Shown piece by piece: positions 1 through 8,855 of a DNA stretch of 64,000 nucleotides (position 1 is the first letter of the stretch; every line of letters begins with the position of its first letter). The DNA is from Oscillospiraceae bacterium (GTDB lineage Bacteria > Bacillota > Clostridia > Oscillospirales > CAG-272). Both the position numbers and the translations under genes were made by a program. Below the pieces are notes generated by a model. That model made no database searches. It had not been told where the DNA came from and saw nothing but the letters and a program-made list of their open reading frames with translations. The stretch lies in assembly GCA_015063805.1 (NCBI GenBank), contig SVTK01000011.1:32129-96128 (forward strand), read 5' to 3'.

Positions 1-22
1 GTTTTACCAAATCCCGCAAAAC

Positions 23-217
23 AAAAATCCCACCGAGCCGTGTGACCGAAAGTGGAAACCCTGCTCTCGCAAGGTGGTGTCCTCTCTCTGCGTTTGCGCT
101 TCCAACGTCCCCGTGCACCGTCAAAGGAGGGTGGCGGGGGAGGCCTGCATCCCCGACAAAGAAGTCGGACTCCAAATTTCTGTTGTAGGTTCCGAATGTC
201 CGGTCATCACGCACTAA
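23..217 (-). ncRNA. ssrS: probable 6S RNA (ssrS)
   Basis: This looks like a structured RNA of about 195 nt that binds and regulates sigma-A RNA polymerase. The expected start lies near 217, just after a good promoter. The 5' end (GTG-A-TGACCG near 213-201) can pair with CGGTCACAC near 48-39 as a terminal closing stem, and a CCGAC/GTCGG hairpin lies inside. Length and rod-like closure fit 6S, and the 3' end runs into a GGTGGGATTTTT stretch that looks like a terminator. The family call rests on remembered resemblance to clostridial 6S RNAs and on folding by eye, so it is probable rather than certain. It lies about 55 bases downstream of the DUF1292 gene on the same strand. Confidence 0.6.
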
Positions 218-222
218 GCAGG

Positions 223-252
223 ATATTGCCGTGCGATCAATTCAGTTGTAAA
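223..252 (-). promoter_or_regulatory. promoter of the putative 6S RNA
   Basis: A -35 box TTTACA (252-247) and a -10 box CAATAT (228-223) are separated by 18 bp and point leftward into the RNA. The predicted start near 217 matches the 5' arm of the closing stem. Confidence 0.5.
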
Positions 253-272
253 AATCAGCACAAATCAGGCAC

Positions 273-566
273 TTATTTGCCTGCATCGTAATCGATCTCA
301 TTCTGGAGCAGATCGTCGAAGTAGTCGGCGACACGGTCGAACTCCTCGTCATCCTCGATGGTGACCAGGATATCATCGCCGTTCTCGTCCTTCTCGCGGC
401 GGAGCACCACGTACTCGGCATACTCGTTGTCGCTCTCCTCTACGGGAACCAAAGCGTAATAGGAAACGCCCTCGATCTCGCAAGCGGCCAGCAGCTCAAA
501 CTCGGACTCGTTGCCGTCCTCGTCGGTCAGTGTATAGAATTCGTAATCCAGCTGTTCTTCATTCAT
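273..566 (-). CDS. DUF1292 domain protein (YrzB-like)
   Basis: Small acidic protein of 97 aa. The family is widespread in Firmicutes, and in many of these genomes it sits in the alaS-ireB-ruvX neighbourhood; its biochemical role is unknown. The motif YEFYTLTDEDGNESEFELL near residues 9-27 and a following YYALVPVE strand are typical of DUF1292. It starts at an ATG 8 bases after AAGGAGA. Here the alaS/ruvX neighbours are absent: it has its own promoter and is followed only by the putative 6S RNA gene. The family assignment is confident; the function is not known. Confidence 0.85.
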   Translation of the reverse strand: MNEEQLDYEFYTLTDEDGNESEFELLAACEIEGVSYYALVPVEESDNEYAEYVVLRREKDENGDDILVTIEDDEEFDRVADYFDDLLQNEIDYDAGK

Positions 567-603
567 GGGGATTATCTCCTTTCTGTCTATGATCTCTATC
601 TAT

Positions 604-632
604 ATTTTATCGTGAAACCGCAGAAATGTCAA
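604..632 (-). promoter_or_regulatory. promoter of the DUF1292 gene
   Basis: TTGACA (632-627) and TAAAAT (609-604) with a 17-bp spacer lie upstream of the DUF1292 start at 566. Confidence 0.7.
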
Positions 633-668
633 GAGCTTTTTGCTGTGCGGATTATTTTTTCCCATCCG

Positions 669-1898
669 TCAGGGAAGGAACTCAGCGGGAATCGTATCGG
701 TAACATAGCGCTTCAGGGTATCGTAGGTGAAGGCACCGTTGAGCTGTGCGCCGTGGGCCTTGGCCAGCTCGGGGGTATAGTCGGACAGACGATAGAGAGC
801 CAGACTGTCACGGGTCATGGAATAATGGGTCACGGTGGGGACAAACACCACATTATCAATATAAGGATCAATCCCCGTTTCGCAGACAATGTCAAAGGTC
901 AGAATCCCTCCCACCATATAATAGCTGTAAAGCATGGTGGAGATCAGGTTGCCGGTGGAATAGGACACCAGGGTACGGTTCCCGTTCTTCCCATTCAACC
1001 ACTCTACCGGCTGGATATTGTGGGAATGGCTGCCTAGGATCACATCCGCCCCCTCGTCGGCCAGCAGCTGCGCCAGCCGCTTCTGCTCGGCGTTGGGCTG
1101 GAACTTGCCCTCATCCCCCCAATGCATGGACACGAAAATCAAATCGGCTCCGCTCTCCCGCGCCAGCGCCATCTGCCGCCTGATGTCGGCATCCTTGGCA
1201 TAGGGCACAACGTGGGCACTGTTGGCCGAGAGCGCATTGACGTGGGACCAGTTGACAAAGGTGGTGTAACTCAGAAACGCGATTTTCACCCCGTCGATCT
1301 CCACGATCTTCAGGTTGTCGGCATCGTAGTTCTGCCGGGAACAGGCCCCCAGAACCGCCTTGGCATCGGTGGAATTCCAGTAAGCAATGCTGTCGTTCAG
1401 TCCCGCTTCACCCATGTCCAGCATATGGTTATTGGCAATGTTGATGATATCGAATCCCACTGCCAGCAGATCCCGTCCCGCATCGGCGGGGGAATTGAAA
1501 TCGGGGTAACCCTTGACGCTGCTGCGGGCGGAAATGGGTGACTCGTGGTTGACATAGGCCAGATCAGCCCCGCCGATCAGCTCCGCCAATCCTGCATACA
1601 TGGGAGCGAAGGCATAATCCTGTGCCGCCCCGCCGGTGGAGGCCTGCACCGCCGCAATCTTCTTGGCATCGGTGAAGACCGCCTCGTGGATAATATTATC
1701 CCCCGCCGCCGCAAAGGTAATGCGGGAGGAAGAAATGGGGGATTCGATGGGGGTATCCGTCATGGGCTGCTCCGCAGTCTCGGGGGAAGAAACAGCCTCT
1801 GCGGGAAGCTTCGGCCCGGTCCCCATGCCGCATCCCGCCGCGCCAAGCGCAGCCGAGAGCAGAATTGCCGCGGCTGCCCGTTTGAAATTTATCTTCAT
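669..1898 (-). CDS. CapA-family lipoprotein
   Basis: Exported protein of 409 aa with the CapA / poly-gamma-glutamate-synthesis-like metallophosphatase fold. The N-terminus has a lipoprotein signal (hydrophobic stretch, then A-A-G-C with Cys23), followed by a Pro/Thr-rich linker. The catalytic domain starts near residue 60 and shows AAAGDNIIH, VNHESPIS, NIANNHMLDMG, VSMHWGDE and GSHSHNIQP, the expected metal-binding set. Start 1898 follows GAGGAT and gives the signal peptide directly; a longer frame upstream lacks one. No cap synthesis genes are nearby, so a role in capsule polymer synthesis cannot be assumed. It is likely a surface-anchored phosphoesterase-like enzyme of unknown substrate. 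Confidence 0.85.
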   Translation of the reverse strand: MKINFKRAAAAILLSAALGAAGCGMGTGPKLPAEAVSSPETAEQPMTDTPIESPISSSRITFAAAGDNIIHEAVFTDAKKIAAVQASTGGAAQDYAFAPMYAGLAELIGGADLAYVNHESPISARSSVKGYPDFNSPADAGRDLLAVGFDIINIANNHMLDMGEAGLNDSIAYWNSTDAKAVLGACSRQNYDADNLKIVEIDGVKIAFLSYTTFVNWSHVNALSANSAHVVPYAKDADIRRQMALARESGADLIFVSMHWGDEGKFQPNAEQKRLAQLLADEGADVILGSHSHNIQPVEWLNGKNGNRTLVSYSTGNLISTMLYSYYMVGGILTFDIVCETGIDPYIDNVVFVPTVTHYSMTRDSLALYRLSDYTPELAKAHGAQLNGAFTYDTLKRYVTDTIPAEFLP

Positions 1899-1950
1899 GT
1901 ATACATCCTCGGAAAAAAATTGATCGGACACGCCGACCCTGTGTGCCAAT

Positions 1951-1979
1951 ATTGTATCATAAATTCCGCGCCGATGCAA
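1951..1979 (-). promoter_or_regulatory. promoter of the CapA-family gene
   Basis: TTGCAT (1979-1974) and TACAAT (1956-1951), 17-bp spacer, about 50 bases upstream of the start at 1898. Confidence 0.6.
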
Positions 1980-2069
1980 GAATTTGGTGTCGCATTTTAC
2001 AAATCGTACAAAAGAAATCCCCATTTTGTGCAAGATTGTTAAAAGGTTGACGAGTTATATCAAATTGGT

Positions 2070-2086
2070 AATGACGTTATGTCATT
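2070..2086. promoter_or_regulatory. candidate operator upstream of the LDH/MDH gene
   Basis: Perfect inverted repeat AATGAC-GTTAT-GTCATT ending 6 bases before the -35 box of the downstream gene. Its size and position would suit a dimeric regulator. It does not match the Rex consensus. The binding protein is unknown. Confidence 0.35.
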
Positions 2087-2092
2087 TTTAAC

Positions 2093-2121
2093 TTGCGTTT
2101 TTTTGCAAAAAAAGGTAAAAT
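2093..2121 (+). promoter_or_regulatory. promoter of the LDH/MDH gene
   Basis: TTGCGT (2093-2098) and TAAAAT (2116-2121) with a 17-bp spacer that contains an A/T-rich palindrome. Confidence 0.6.
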
Positions 2122-2149
2122 AGATGCAATATCGCAAAGGAGTATACCC

Positions 2150-3094
2150 ATGACCAAAGTAACCATTATCGGCGCGGGCAGCGTCGGCTCCACCATCGCT
2201 TATTCCCTCGTCATGACCGGCTATGCCACCGAAATCGTCATGATCGATATCAATGAAACAAAGGCCTTGGGCGAGGCCATGGACATCCGTCAGGGTGTTC
2301 CCTTCTGTTCCCCCATGACCATTTACGCCGGTGACTATTCCGATGCCGCCAACTCCGACATCGTCATTCTCACCTCGGGCATCGCCCGCAAGCCCGGCCA
2401 GTCCCGACTTGAGCTTGCCCAGACCAATGTCAACATTACCAAGCAGATCCTGCCCCAAATCACCAAGTATGCTCCTGATGCCACCTACATCATCGTCAGC
2501 AACCCCGTTGATATTCTGACCTACACCGTCTGCAAATGTTCCGGTCTGCCTGAGCACCGGGTCATCGGTACCGGTACGATCCTGGACACCGCACGTCTTC
2601 GCCAGCGTTTGTCCGAGTATTACCAGATCAGCCAGCACAACGTTCATGCCTGTGTCATGGGCGAGCATGGGGACAGTTCCTTTATTCCCTGGTCCCAGGT
2701 CAATATCTCCGGCATTCCGATCAAGGAGTTCGAGAAGTCCCTGGTAGGCCGTCCCGGCGACTACCCCGAGATGGACTTTGATGAAATTGAGGCTTATGTC
2801 CGCAAGTCGGGCAGCCGCATCATCGAGCGCAAGGGCGCAACCTACTACGCCATCTCCGCTGCGGTCTGCCACATCTGCCGCTCCCTGCTGGGCAGCCTGG
2901 ACACCACCATCGCCGTCTCCACCATGCTCCACGGCGAGTACGGCCTGGAAAATATCTGCCTGAGCATCCTCAACACCATTGGCAGCGACGGTGCCATCGG
3001 CAAGATTCTCTACAACCTCACCTCCGACGAGCTGACCAAGCTGCACGCCAGCGCAAACGCCCTGCGTGAGGTCATCAACCAGCTTGACATCTGA
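2150..3094 (+). CDS. LDH/MDH-family dehydrogenase, MDH-like specificity residue
   Basis: NAD-dependent 2-hydroxyacid dehydrogenase of 314 aa. It would reduce pyruvate to lactate or oxaloacetate to malate. The Rossmann motif IIGAGSVGST (6-15), substrate Arg86, Arg149 and the catalytic His173 in GEHGDS are present. The residue at the substrate-specificity position (LDH position 102) is Arg80, in IARKPGQSR. Classical LDHs have Gln there, while malate dehydrogenases, including the LDH-like MDH of Clostridium thermocellum as I recall it, have Arg. Malate dehydrogenase activity is therefore a serious possibility despite the LDH-like overall sequence. Start 2150 follows AAAGGAG. The gene is monocistronic with its own promoter and terminator. 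Confidence 0.85.
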   Translation: MTKVTIIGAGSVGSTIAYSLVMTGYATEIVMIDINETKALGEAMDIRQGVPFCSPMTIYAGDYSDAANSDIVILTSGIARKPGQSRLELAQTNVNITKQILPQITKYAPDATYIIVSNPVDILTYTVCKCSGLPEHRVIGTGTILDTARLRQRLSEYYQISQHNVHACVMGEHGDSSFIPWSQVNISGIPIKEFEKSLVGRPGDYPEMDFDEIEAYVRKSGSRIIERKGATYYAISAAVCHICRSLLGSLDTTIAVSTMLHGEYGLENICLSILNTIGSDGAIGKILYNLTSDELTKLHASANALREVINQLDI

Positions 3095-3110
3095 TTTGCG
3101 CAGTCATTCA

Positions 3111-3140
3111 ACGGGATGCCGCCGCGGCATCCCGTTTTTT
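3111..3140 (+). terminator. terminator of the LDH/MDH gene
   Basis: Stem ACGGGATGCCGC / GCGGCATCCCGT followed by six T. Confidence 0.85.
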
Positions 3141-3169
3141 CTCTGCCGCGAGAAAATCCCCCCAAATGC

Positions 3170-3198
3170 TTGACAAATTCCATGCGCTGTGGTATACT
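3170..3198 (+). promoter_or_regulatory. promoter of the valS T-box transcript
   Basis: TTGACA (3170-3175) and TATACT (3193-3198), 17-bp spacer; transcription would start near 3205. Confidence 0.8.
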
Positions 3199-3204
3199 TC
3201 TTGT

Positions 3205-3486
3205 GTATGTCAGATCAACGCAATGACGAGGAAGAGTAGTTCTGTCCCCTCCGCATCCAGCGAGCGGCTGTCGGTGCAAGAGCCGCGGCGGAAGCAGAGC
3301 GAAGTCCCCTCCGAGCGGCGTTCCCCAATGCGGGTCCTCCCGCCTACAAGGAACGACGGCCGCGCCCGTTACGCGCAAGGGATCATCCGTCCCGACAAAG
3401 TGCGTGGCTGCCCCTGCGGCAGCACGAATTCAGGTGGTACCGCGCTCCCGCGCCCTGAGCATCCGCTCCGGGCGGGGAGCTTTTTT
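3205..3486 (+). promoter_or_regulatory. T-box riboswitch (tRNA-Val) of valS
   Basis: The leader senses uncharged tRNA and lets transcription continue into valS. The conserved T-box AATTCAGGTGGTACCGCG lies at 3427-3444. Stem I shows the AAGAGTAG bulge, a GGTG apical loop and a GAGG/CCTC base. The specifier is read as GTC (Val) at 3304-3306, in the context gcgaa-GTC-c. The terminator stem GCTCCCGC / GCGGGGAGC at 3444-3480 is followed by T6. The match between specifier and gene makes this T-box a useful ruler for the second one at 38.1 kb. Confidence 0.92.
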
Positions 3487-3525
3487 CATCAAAATCAAGA
3501 TATCAATATATGAAGGAGAACGCAA

Positions 3526-6162
3526 ATGACACACGAACTGCCGAAAACCTACAGCCCGGCGGAATTCGAAGACCGAATTTACGCCAACTGGTGTGAGAAG
3601 GGTTACTTCACCCCCGATCCCACCGATAACCGCCCCGCATTTTCCATGGTTATCCCTCCCCCGAATGTTACCGGTCAGCTCCACATGGGCCACGCCCTGG
3701 ACGAAACTCTGCAGGACATTCTGGTCCGCTACAAGAGAATGCAGGGCTTCAACACCCTGTGGGTTCCCGGCACCGACCACGCCGGCATCGCTACCCAGAT
3801 CAAGGTAGAGGAACACCTCCGCAAGACCGAGGGCATTACCCGCTACGACCTGGGCCGTGAGAAGTTCCTTGAGCGGGTTTGGGACTGGAAGCACCAGTAC
3901 GGCAACCGCATCATCAGCCAGCTCAAGAAGCTGGGCTCCTCCTGCGACTGGTCCCGCGAGCGCTTCACCATGGACGAGGGCTGCTCCCGCGCCGTCCGCG
4001 AGGTCTTTGTCAACCTCTACGAAAAGGGTCTGATCTACCGCGGCCACCGCATCATCAACTGGTGCCCCCACTGCCTCACCGCCCTCTCGGATGCCGAGGT
4101 TGAGTATAAGGATCAGGCAGGCGCATTCTGGCACATCAAGTACCCCATCAAGGGGGAGGACGGCTATGTGACCGTTGCCACCACCCGTCCCGAGACCATG
4201 TTCGGTGATACCGCCGTGGCCGTCAACCCCGAGGACGAAGACATGAAACACCTTATCGGCAAGACCCTGATCCTGCCCATCGTGGGCCGCGAGATCCCCG
4301 TCATCGCCGATGACTATGTAGAGATCGGCTTCGGTACCGGCTGCGTGAAGATCACCCCCGCTCACGACCCCAACGACTTCCTGGTGGGCCAGCGCCACAA
4401 CCTAGAGCAGATCAAGGTCATGAACGACGACGCCACCATGAACGCCTACGCCGGCAAGTATGAGGGCATGGATCGCTACGAGTGCCGCAAGGCGCTGGTG
4501 GCCGACCTGGAGGCTGAAGGCTATCTCATCAAAACCGAGCCTCACGATCACAACGTGGGCACCTGCTACCGCTGCGGCACCACCGTTGAGCCTCTGACCT
4601 CCGACCAGTGGTTCGTCAAGATGAAGCCCCTGGCCGAGCCCGCCATCAAGGCCGTGGAGGACGGCTCCATCAGCTTCGTCCCCGACCGTTTCTCCAAGAA
4701 TTACTTCAACTGGATGAACAATATCCTTGACTGGTGTATCTCCCGTCAGCTCTGGTGGGGTCACCGCATCCCTGCCTTCTACTGCGACACCTGCGGCGAG
4801 ATGACCGTCTCCAAGACCGATATCACCGTCTGCCCCAAGTGCGGCGCACCTGTCCGCCAGGAGGAGGATGTCCTGGATACCTGGTTCTCCTCTGCCCTGT
4901 GGCCCTTCTCCACCCTGGGCTGGCCCGACAGCACCGAGGAGCTCAAAAAGTACTATCCCACCAGCGTCCTGGTCACCGGTTACGACATCATCACCTTCTG
5001 GGTTTCAAGAATGATTTTCTCCGGCCTGGAATTTATGGAACAAAAACCGTTTTCCCACGTCTTTATACATGGACTTGTTCGCGACGCCCAGGGACGGAAG
5101 ATGTCCAAGTCGCTGGGGAACGGTATTGACCCGCTGGAGATCATCGACCAGTACGGCGCAGACGCCCTGCGCTTTGCCCTGGCCACCGGTAACTCCCCCG
5201 GAAACGATATGCGCTTCTCCGACGAAAAGATTGAGGCCGCCCGCAACTTCGCAAACAAGCTCTGGAATGCATCCCGCTTTGTCCGCATGAATCTCACCAT
5301 CGACGAGGTCACTCTGCCCGACCCCGCCGACCTCGCCCTCGAGGATAAGTGGATTCTGACCCGACTCAATGCAACCGTGGCCACCGTCACCTCGGCCCTG
5401 AACAAGTACGAGGTGGGTGTGGCACTCTCCACCCTCTACGACTTCATCTGGGATATCTTCTGCGACTGGTATATCGAGCTTGCCAAGGTTCGCCTGAACG
5501 CAAAGGACACCCCCGAAAACATCACGGCACAGAAGGTTATCGCTTATGTGCTGACCCAGACCCTGAAACTGCTGCATCCCTTCATGCCCTTCATCACCGA
5601 GGAGATCTACCTCTCCCTGCCCCATGCCGATGAGAGCATCATGATCAGCGACTACCCGGTCTACGACGATGTCTTCAACTACGAGGATGAGGCCGCTAAG
5701 ATGGAGCGTGTCATTGCCGCCATCCGTGCCATCCGTACTCGCCGCAATGAGATGAACGTTCCTCCTTCCCGCCGCGCAAAAGTGTTCATCGCCACCGCCT
5801 ACCACGACAGCTTCAACGAGAAGACGGCCGTATTCTTCAGCCGCCTCGCCTCGGCCTCCGAGGTTACCGTTGCCGCTGATGCCGACAACTTCCCCGCCCC
5901 CGATGCCTGTGTTCAGCTGGTCACCGACTCGGCAAGTATTTATCTGCCCCTTGCCGATATCATCGACCTGGATGCCGAGCGCAAGCGCCTGGGTGCCGAG
6001 AAGGAGCGCATCCTCGGCGAGATCAAGCGTCTTGAAGGCAAGCTCTCCAACCAGGGCTTTGTGGCAAAGGCTCCCGCCGCTGTGGTGGAGGGTGAACGCA
6101 ACAAGCTGGAAAAGTACCGTGACACGCTGGCAGGCGTTGAAGCCGCGCTGGCAAAGCTTTGA
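3526..6162 (+). CDS. valS: valyl-tRNA synthetase
   Basis: Class I aminoacyl-tRNA synthetase (878 aa, normal length) that charges tRNA-Val and edits mischarged Thr. The HIGH-type motif is HMGH at residues 53-56 and KMSKS is at 525-529. The editing (CP1) insert includes [16 protein letters not shown] zinc-ribbon-like CDTCGE...CPKCGAP pair lies near residues 420-445. The last ~65 residues form the usual tRNA-binding coiled coil. The start is 8 bases after AAGGAG. Expression is controlled by the T-box upstream. No terminator was seen; the DUF4349 gene follows by about 110 bases. Confidence 0.98.
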   Translation: MTHELPKTYSPAEFEDRIYANWCEKGYFTPDPTDNRPAFSMVIPPPNVTGQLHMGHALDETLQDILVRYKRMQGFNTLWVPGTDHAGIATQIKVEEHLRKTEGITRYDLGREKFLERVWDWKHQYGNRIISQLKKLGSSCDWSRERFTMDEGCSRAVREVFVNLYEKGLIYRGHRIINWCPHCLTALSDAEVEYKDQAGAFWHIKYPIKGEDGYVTVATTRPETMFGDTAVAVNPEDEDMKHLIGKTLILPIVGREIPVIADDYVEIGFGTGCVKITPAHDPNDFLVGQRHNLEQIKVMNDDATMNAYAGKYEGMDRYECRKALVADLEAEGYLIKTEPHDHNVGTCYRCGTTVEPLTSDQWFVKMKPLAEPAIKAVEDGSISFVPDRFSKNYFNWMNNILDWCISRQLWWGHRIPAFYCDTCGEMTVSKTDITVCPKCGAPVRQEEDVLDTWFSSALWPFSTLGWPDSTEELKKYYPTSVLVTGYDIITFWVSRMIFSGLEFMEQKPFSHVFIHGLVRDAQGRKMSKSLGNGIDPLEIIDQYGADALRFALATGNSPGNDMRFSDEKIEAARNFANKLWNASRFVRMNLTIDEVTLPDPADLALEDKWILTRLNATVATVTSALNKYEVGVALSTLYDFIWDIFCDWYIELAKVRLNAKDTPENITAQKVIAYVLTQTLKLLHPFMPFITEEIYLSLPHADESIMISDYPVYDDVFNYEDEAAKMERVIAAIRAIRTRRNEMNVPPSRRAKVFIATAYHDSFNEKTAVFFSRLASASEVTVAADADNFPAPDACVQLVTDSASIYLPLADIIDLDAERKRLGAEKERILGEIKRLEGKLSNQGFVAKAPAAVVEGERNKLEKYRDTLAGVEAALAKL

Positions 6163-6272
6163 TGCAGGAATTGCTGTGATCCGGGGGTAAGTTCCGCGCC
6201 CCCGGAACAGTTCACCGACCCGTGTCGGATCTCAGGCCGATCACTCACGGCCCATGTTCAAAGGAGGCTCCC

Positions 6273-7253
6273 ATGAAACGCACCCGTATCATCCGCACCC
6301 TTTGTCTGCTGGCAGCCCTGCTCATTTCCTGCACTGCCTGCGGCGCATCAAAGGCCCCCATGGACAGCATGGCAGGCGACGACCGCTACTACAGCAACAG
6401 CGCCGACTTCGACTACAACCTCAAGACAGAATCCGAATCCTTTGTTACCAGCTCTCCCGCCATCAGCGACGGGGCCATGAACGCTCCCGTCAAGCCTGAG
6501 GAGAGCACCGCCGGGACTGCCGATCCCCTCAGCCAGCGTAAGATCGTCAAGACCATGCGGATCTCGGCTGAGACCAAGGCCTTCGACCGCGCCACCGCCG
6601 CCATTGAGGCCCTTTGCGCCCAGCTTGGGGGCTACATCGAGTCGTCCTCCCGCTCCGGGGGCAGCATTCGCTATTCCTCTGCGGTAGTCGCCCGCTCGGC
6701 CGCCTACACCCTGCGCATTCCTGCTGAGCAGCTTGACGCTTTCCGTGCGGGCATGGACGGGGAGATCAATGTGGTCAGCGAGAACACCGGCATCAGCGAC
6801 ATCACCGACCGGTATTTTGATGTAGACACCCGCCTCGCCACCCTCAAGACTGAGGAGGAACGTCTGCTGGCCATGCTGGAGAAGGCCACCGAGCTGGAGT
6901 ACCTCATCACCCTGGAGTCCCGCCTCTCGGAGGTGCGCTATCAGATCGAGTCCTACACCGGCACCCTGCGCCGCTATGACAGCCAGGTTGCCTATTCCAC
7001 CGTCCATCTGAATCTGGACGAGGTACTGGAGTACACCCAGGTCATTGAGGCCCCTCAGACCTTCGGCGAGCGCATGAGCATCGCCCTGCAGGAGAGCTGG
7101 GCCGACTTTGTGGACAACTGCAAGGACTTTGCTGTGGGCTTTGTCTATGCCCTGCCCACCTTGATCGTGCTGGCCGTGATCTTCACCGCCGCTGTGGTGA
7201 TCATTGTGTCGGTGGTGAAAAAGCACCGCCGCAAGCCCCAGGATAAAGAATGA
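6273..7253 (+). CDS. DUF4349 lipoprotein
   Basis: Surface-anchored membrane protein of 326 aa. It begins with a lipoprotein signal (LLISC near residue 17), followed by a disordered segment. The DUF4349 domain runs from about residue 95 to 300, starting RKIVKTMRISAETKAF and including a coiled-coil stretch (TRLATLKTEEERLLAMLEKA). A C-terminal membrane helix (TLIVLAVIFTAAVVIIVSVV) is followed by KKHRRK. Start 6273 is preceded by AAAGGAGG. Members are common in Firmicutes and their function is unknown. The upstream 110 bases contain a CCGGGGG/CCCCCGG hairpin without a T tract. Confidence 0.85.
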   Translation: MKRTRIIRTLCLLAALLISCTACGASKAPMDSMAGDDRYYSNSADFDYNLKTESESFVTSSPAISDGAMNAPVKPEESTAGTADPLSQRKIVKTMRISAETKAFDRATAAIEALCAQLGGYIESSSRSGGSIRYSSAVVARSAAYTLRIPAEQLDAFRAGMDGEINVVSENTGISDITDRYFDVDTRLATLKTEEERLLAMLEKATELEYLITLESRLSEVRYQIESYTGTLRRYDSQVAYSTVHLNLDEVLEYTQVIEAPQTFGERMSIALQESWADFVDNCKDFAVGFVYALPTLIVLAVIFTAAVVIIVSVVKKHRRKPQDKE

Positions 7254-7267
7254 TCCGAAATAATAGA

Positions 7268-7300
7268 AAAAAGATGCCTTCCGCGGAAGGCATCTTTTTT
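7268..7300. terminator. bidirectional terminator
   Basis: AAAAAAGATGCCTTCC / GGAAGGCATCTTTTTT between the convergent DUF4349 and ECF genes; it has A and T tracts on both sides. Confidence 0.85.
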
Positions 7301-7307
7301 GGCTTTT

Positions 7308-7892
7308 TCACTTGACTTCTTTGACAATTCGCTCGCCGGCAGGGCTGAAGATCACATTCAGCACCAGCTCAGGCACAAAGTTGAGCAGAACGAGAGAAGA
7401 CAGCACATAGGTCAGCACGGGAGAGCCGTTTGCCCAGGCCGTGAGCACATCACCGTAGAACATGGCCATGCAGGCGAGAAAAACACCGGTATTGACCACA
7501 GGGCAGACAATGGCCGCCATAAGCATAGCTAAGTAACCGTTGACATTCCGCGCCTTCAGCAGCCGATAAACCAGCCCAGAGAGCGCACCGGCCAAAATGC
7601 CCTTGCCCAGCACAACGATAAAGCAAAGCCAGGGGTTTGCCTGGAAAACCATGGCACCACCGGGATCGGTACCGTTAACACAGGCGATGTACACAATTAC
7701 GCCAAAGGCCGCCCCCAGGATGGCGCCACCCGACGGCCCGAACACCGCCGCGCCCACCACAATGGGAATCAGCACCAGCGAGATCGACACGCCGCCGATG
7801 GGGGGAATGATCCCGCCGATCAGCTGCAGCACGATGATCATGGCGATCAGAAATGCCATGCCCACCATTCGTTTGATTCTTCCGTTTTTCAT
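7308..7892 (-). CDS. ECF transporter S component, possibly pantothenate-type
   Basis: Substrate-binding membrane subunit (194 aa) of an energy-coupling-factor vitamin transporter. It has about six hydrophobic segments, with conserved PPIGGVSISLVLIPIVVGA and a GPSGGAILGAAFGVIVY loop typical of S components. Start 7892 follows AGGAGG. The nearest upstream gene on the same strand is a CoaX-like gene, 148 bases away, which hints at pantothenate as substrate; this is inference from context only. The shared A, A' and T components are not in the window. Alternatives are other vitamins such as riboflavin or folate. Confidence 0.75.
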   Translation of the reverse strand: MKNGRIKRMVGMAFLIAMIIVLQLIGGIIPPIGGVSISLVLIPIVVGAAVFGPSGGAILGAAFGVIVYIACVNGTDPGGAMVFQANPWLCFIVVLGKGILAGALSGLVYRLLKARNVNGYLAMLMAAIVCPVVNTGVFLACMAMFYGDVLTAWANGSPVLTYVLSSLVLLNFVPELVLNVIFSPAGERIVKEVK

Positions 7893-8040
7893 AAATCCTC
7901 CTTGCTGTCGCTCCGACTTCCTCGGATGCAACGCAAATTTTATATTTGCGCCAAGGTACGGCGCACCTTCACGGGCAATGCCCGGGACAGGCAGAAATAT
8001 TGCTCCCACTCCGGCCGTGCCGGATGAAGGGCAGGCAGGC

Positions 8041-8823
8041 TCAGCTCCGCCGGTTCAGCTGATGCAGCTCGCTCAAACCCGTAAACAGCAGATCGGGATG
8101 GCGGGCAAAGCGGTGGCGGCAGAGGGGTGTCACCCGATCGGCATAGCGGCCGGCCGCCAGCAGGGAGATCTCCCCCACCGGAATCTCCAGCTCCTCGGCA
8201 ATCCGTTCCACCAAACCGTCCAGCTGGGCGGCGGCTCCCCACAGAATCCCGGAGCGAATGGAGTCGGAGGTGTTCTTCCCGATCACCTTGCGGGGCGGAG
8301 TAAGCAAAATCTGAGGCAGCTGAGCGGTGTCCCGCTCCAAGGCCGCCGCGGCACTGGCCACGCCGGGGAGAATCACCACGCCGCAAATGGCACCGTCGGC
8401 ATCAATCACCGTCAGGGTCGTGGCCGTTTCCAGGTAGGCGATCACCGCCGCACCGGAACGAACATACTTCTTCGCCCCCGCCGCCAGCACCACCAGATCG
8501 GCACCCAGCTGAGTGGGGGTATCAATGCGGATCTGCAGACCGGTGCGCATTCCGGGGCCGACTACCGCCGGCTTGACCGCAGTAAACCGCGTCACCGCCG
8601 CCCGCACCGCATCCAGCAAGGACGGCACCACCGACGCAATGATCACATCGGTGATCTTCACCGGGTCGAATTCATGCAAAGCAAAGATCTGCGCCAGCAG
8701 AACGGCATATTCATCCGCCGTCCGCACAGGGTGCGCCGCTATATCCGCACGGAAACGCAGGCCGTTCTCGTCCAGCGCACCGAAGGAAATGCTCGTGTTT
8801 CCTATATTGAATGCCAGCAGCAT
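8041..8823 (-). CDS. type III pantothenate kinase-like protein, active site altered
   Basis: CoaX-family actin-fold protein (260 aa). Active members phosphorylate pantothenate in CoA synthesis. The fold is recognisable from NIGNTSISFG (6-15), GADLVVLAAGAKKY and TATTLTVIDADG...PGV. Key positions differ: the first-motif Asp is Asn6, the GADR arginine is Leu, and the usual DFGTATT reads YLETATT, so the general-base Asp is Tyr. The protein may be inactive or regulatory, or a diverged kinase. Start 8823 (ATG) follows AGGAGGG. It sits 32 bases after ppa and before an ECF S component, which keeps a link to CoA or vitamin uptake plausible. Confidence 0.7.
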   Translation of the reverse strand: MLLAFNIGNTSISFGALDENGLRFRADIAAHPVRTADEYAVLLAQIFALHEFDPVKITDVIIASVVPSLLDAVRAAVTRFTAVKPAVVGPGMRTGLQIRIDTPTQLGADLVVLAAGAKKYVRSGAAVIAYLETATTLTVIDADGAICGVVILPGVASAAAALERDTAQLPQILLTPPRKVIGKNTSDSIRSGILWGAAAQLDGLVERIAEELEIPVGEISLLAAGRYADRVTPLCRHRFARHPDLLFTGLSELHQLNRRS

Positions 8824-8855
8824 GGAATCCCTCCTCACTTCACCGACCGGGCAGG

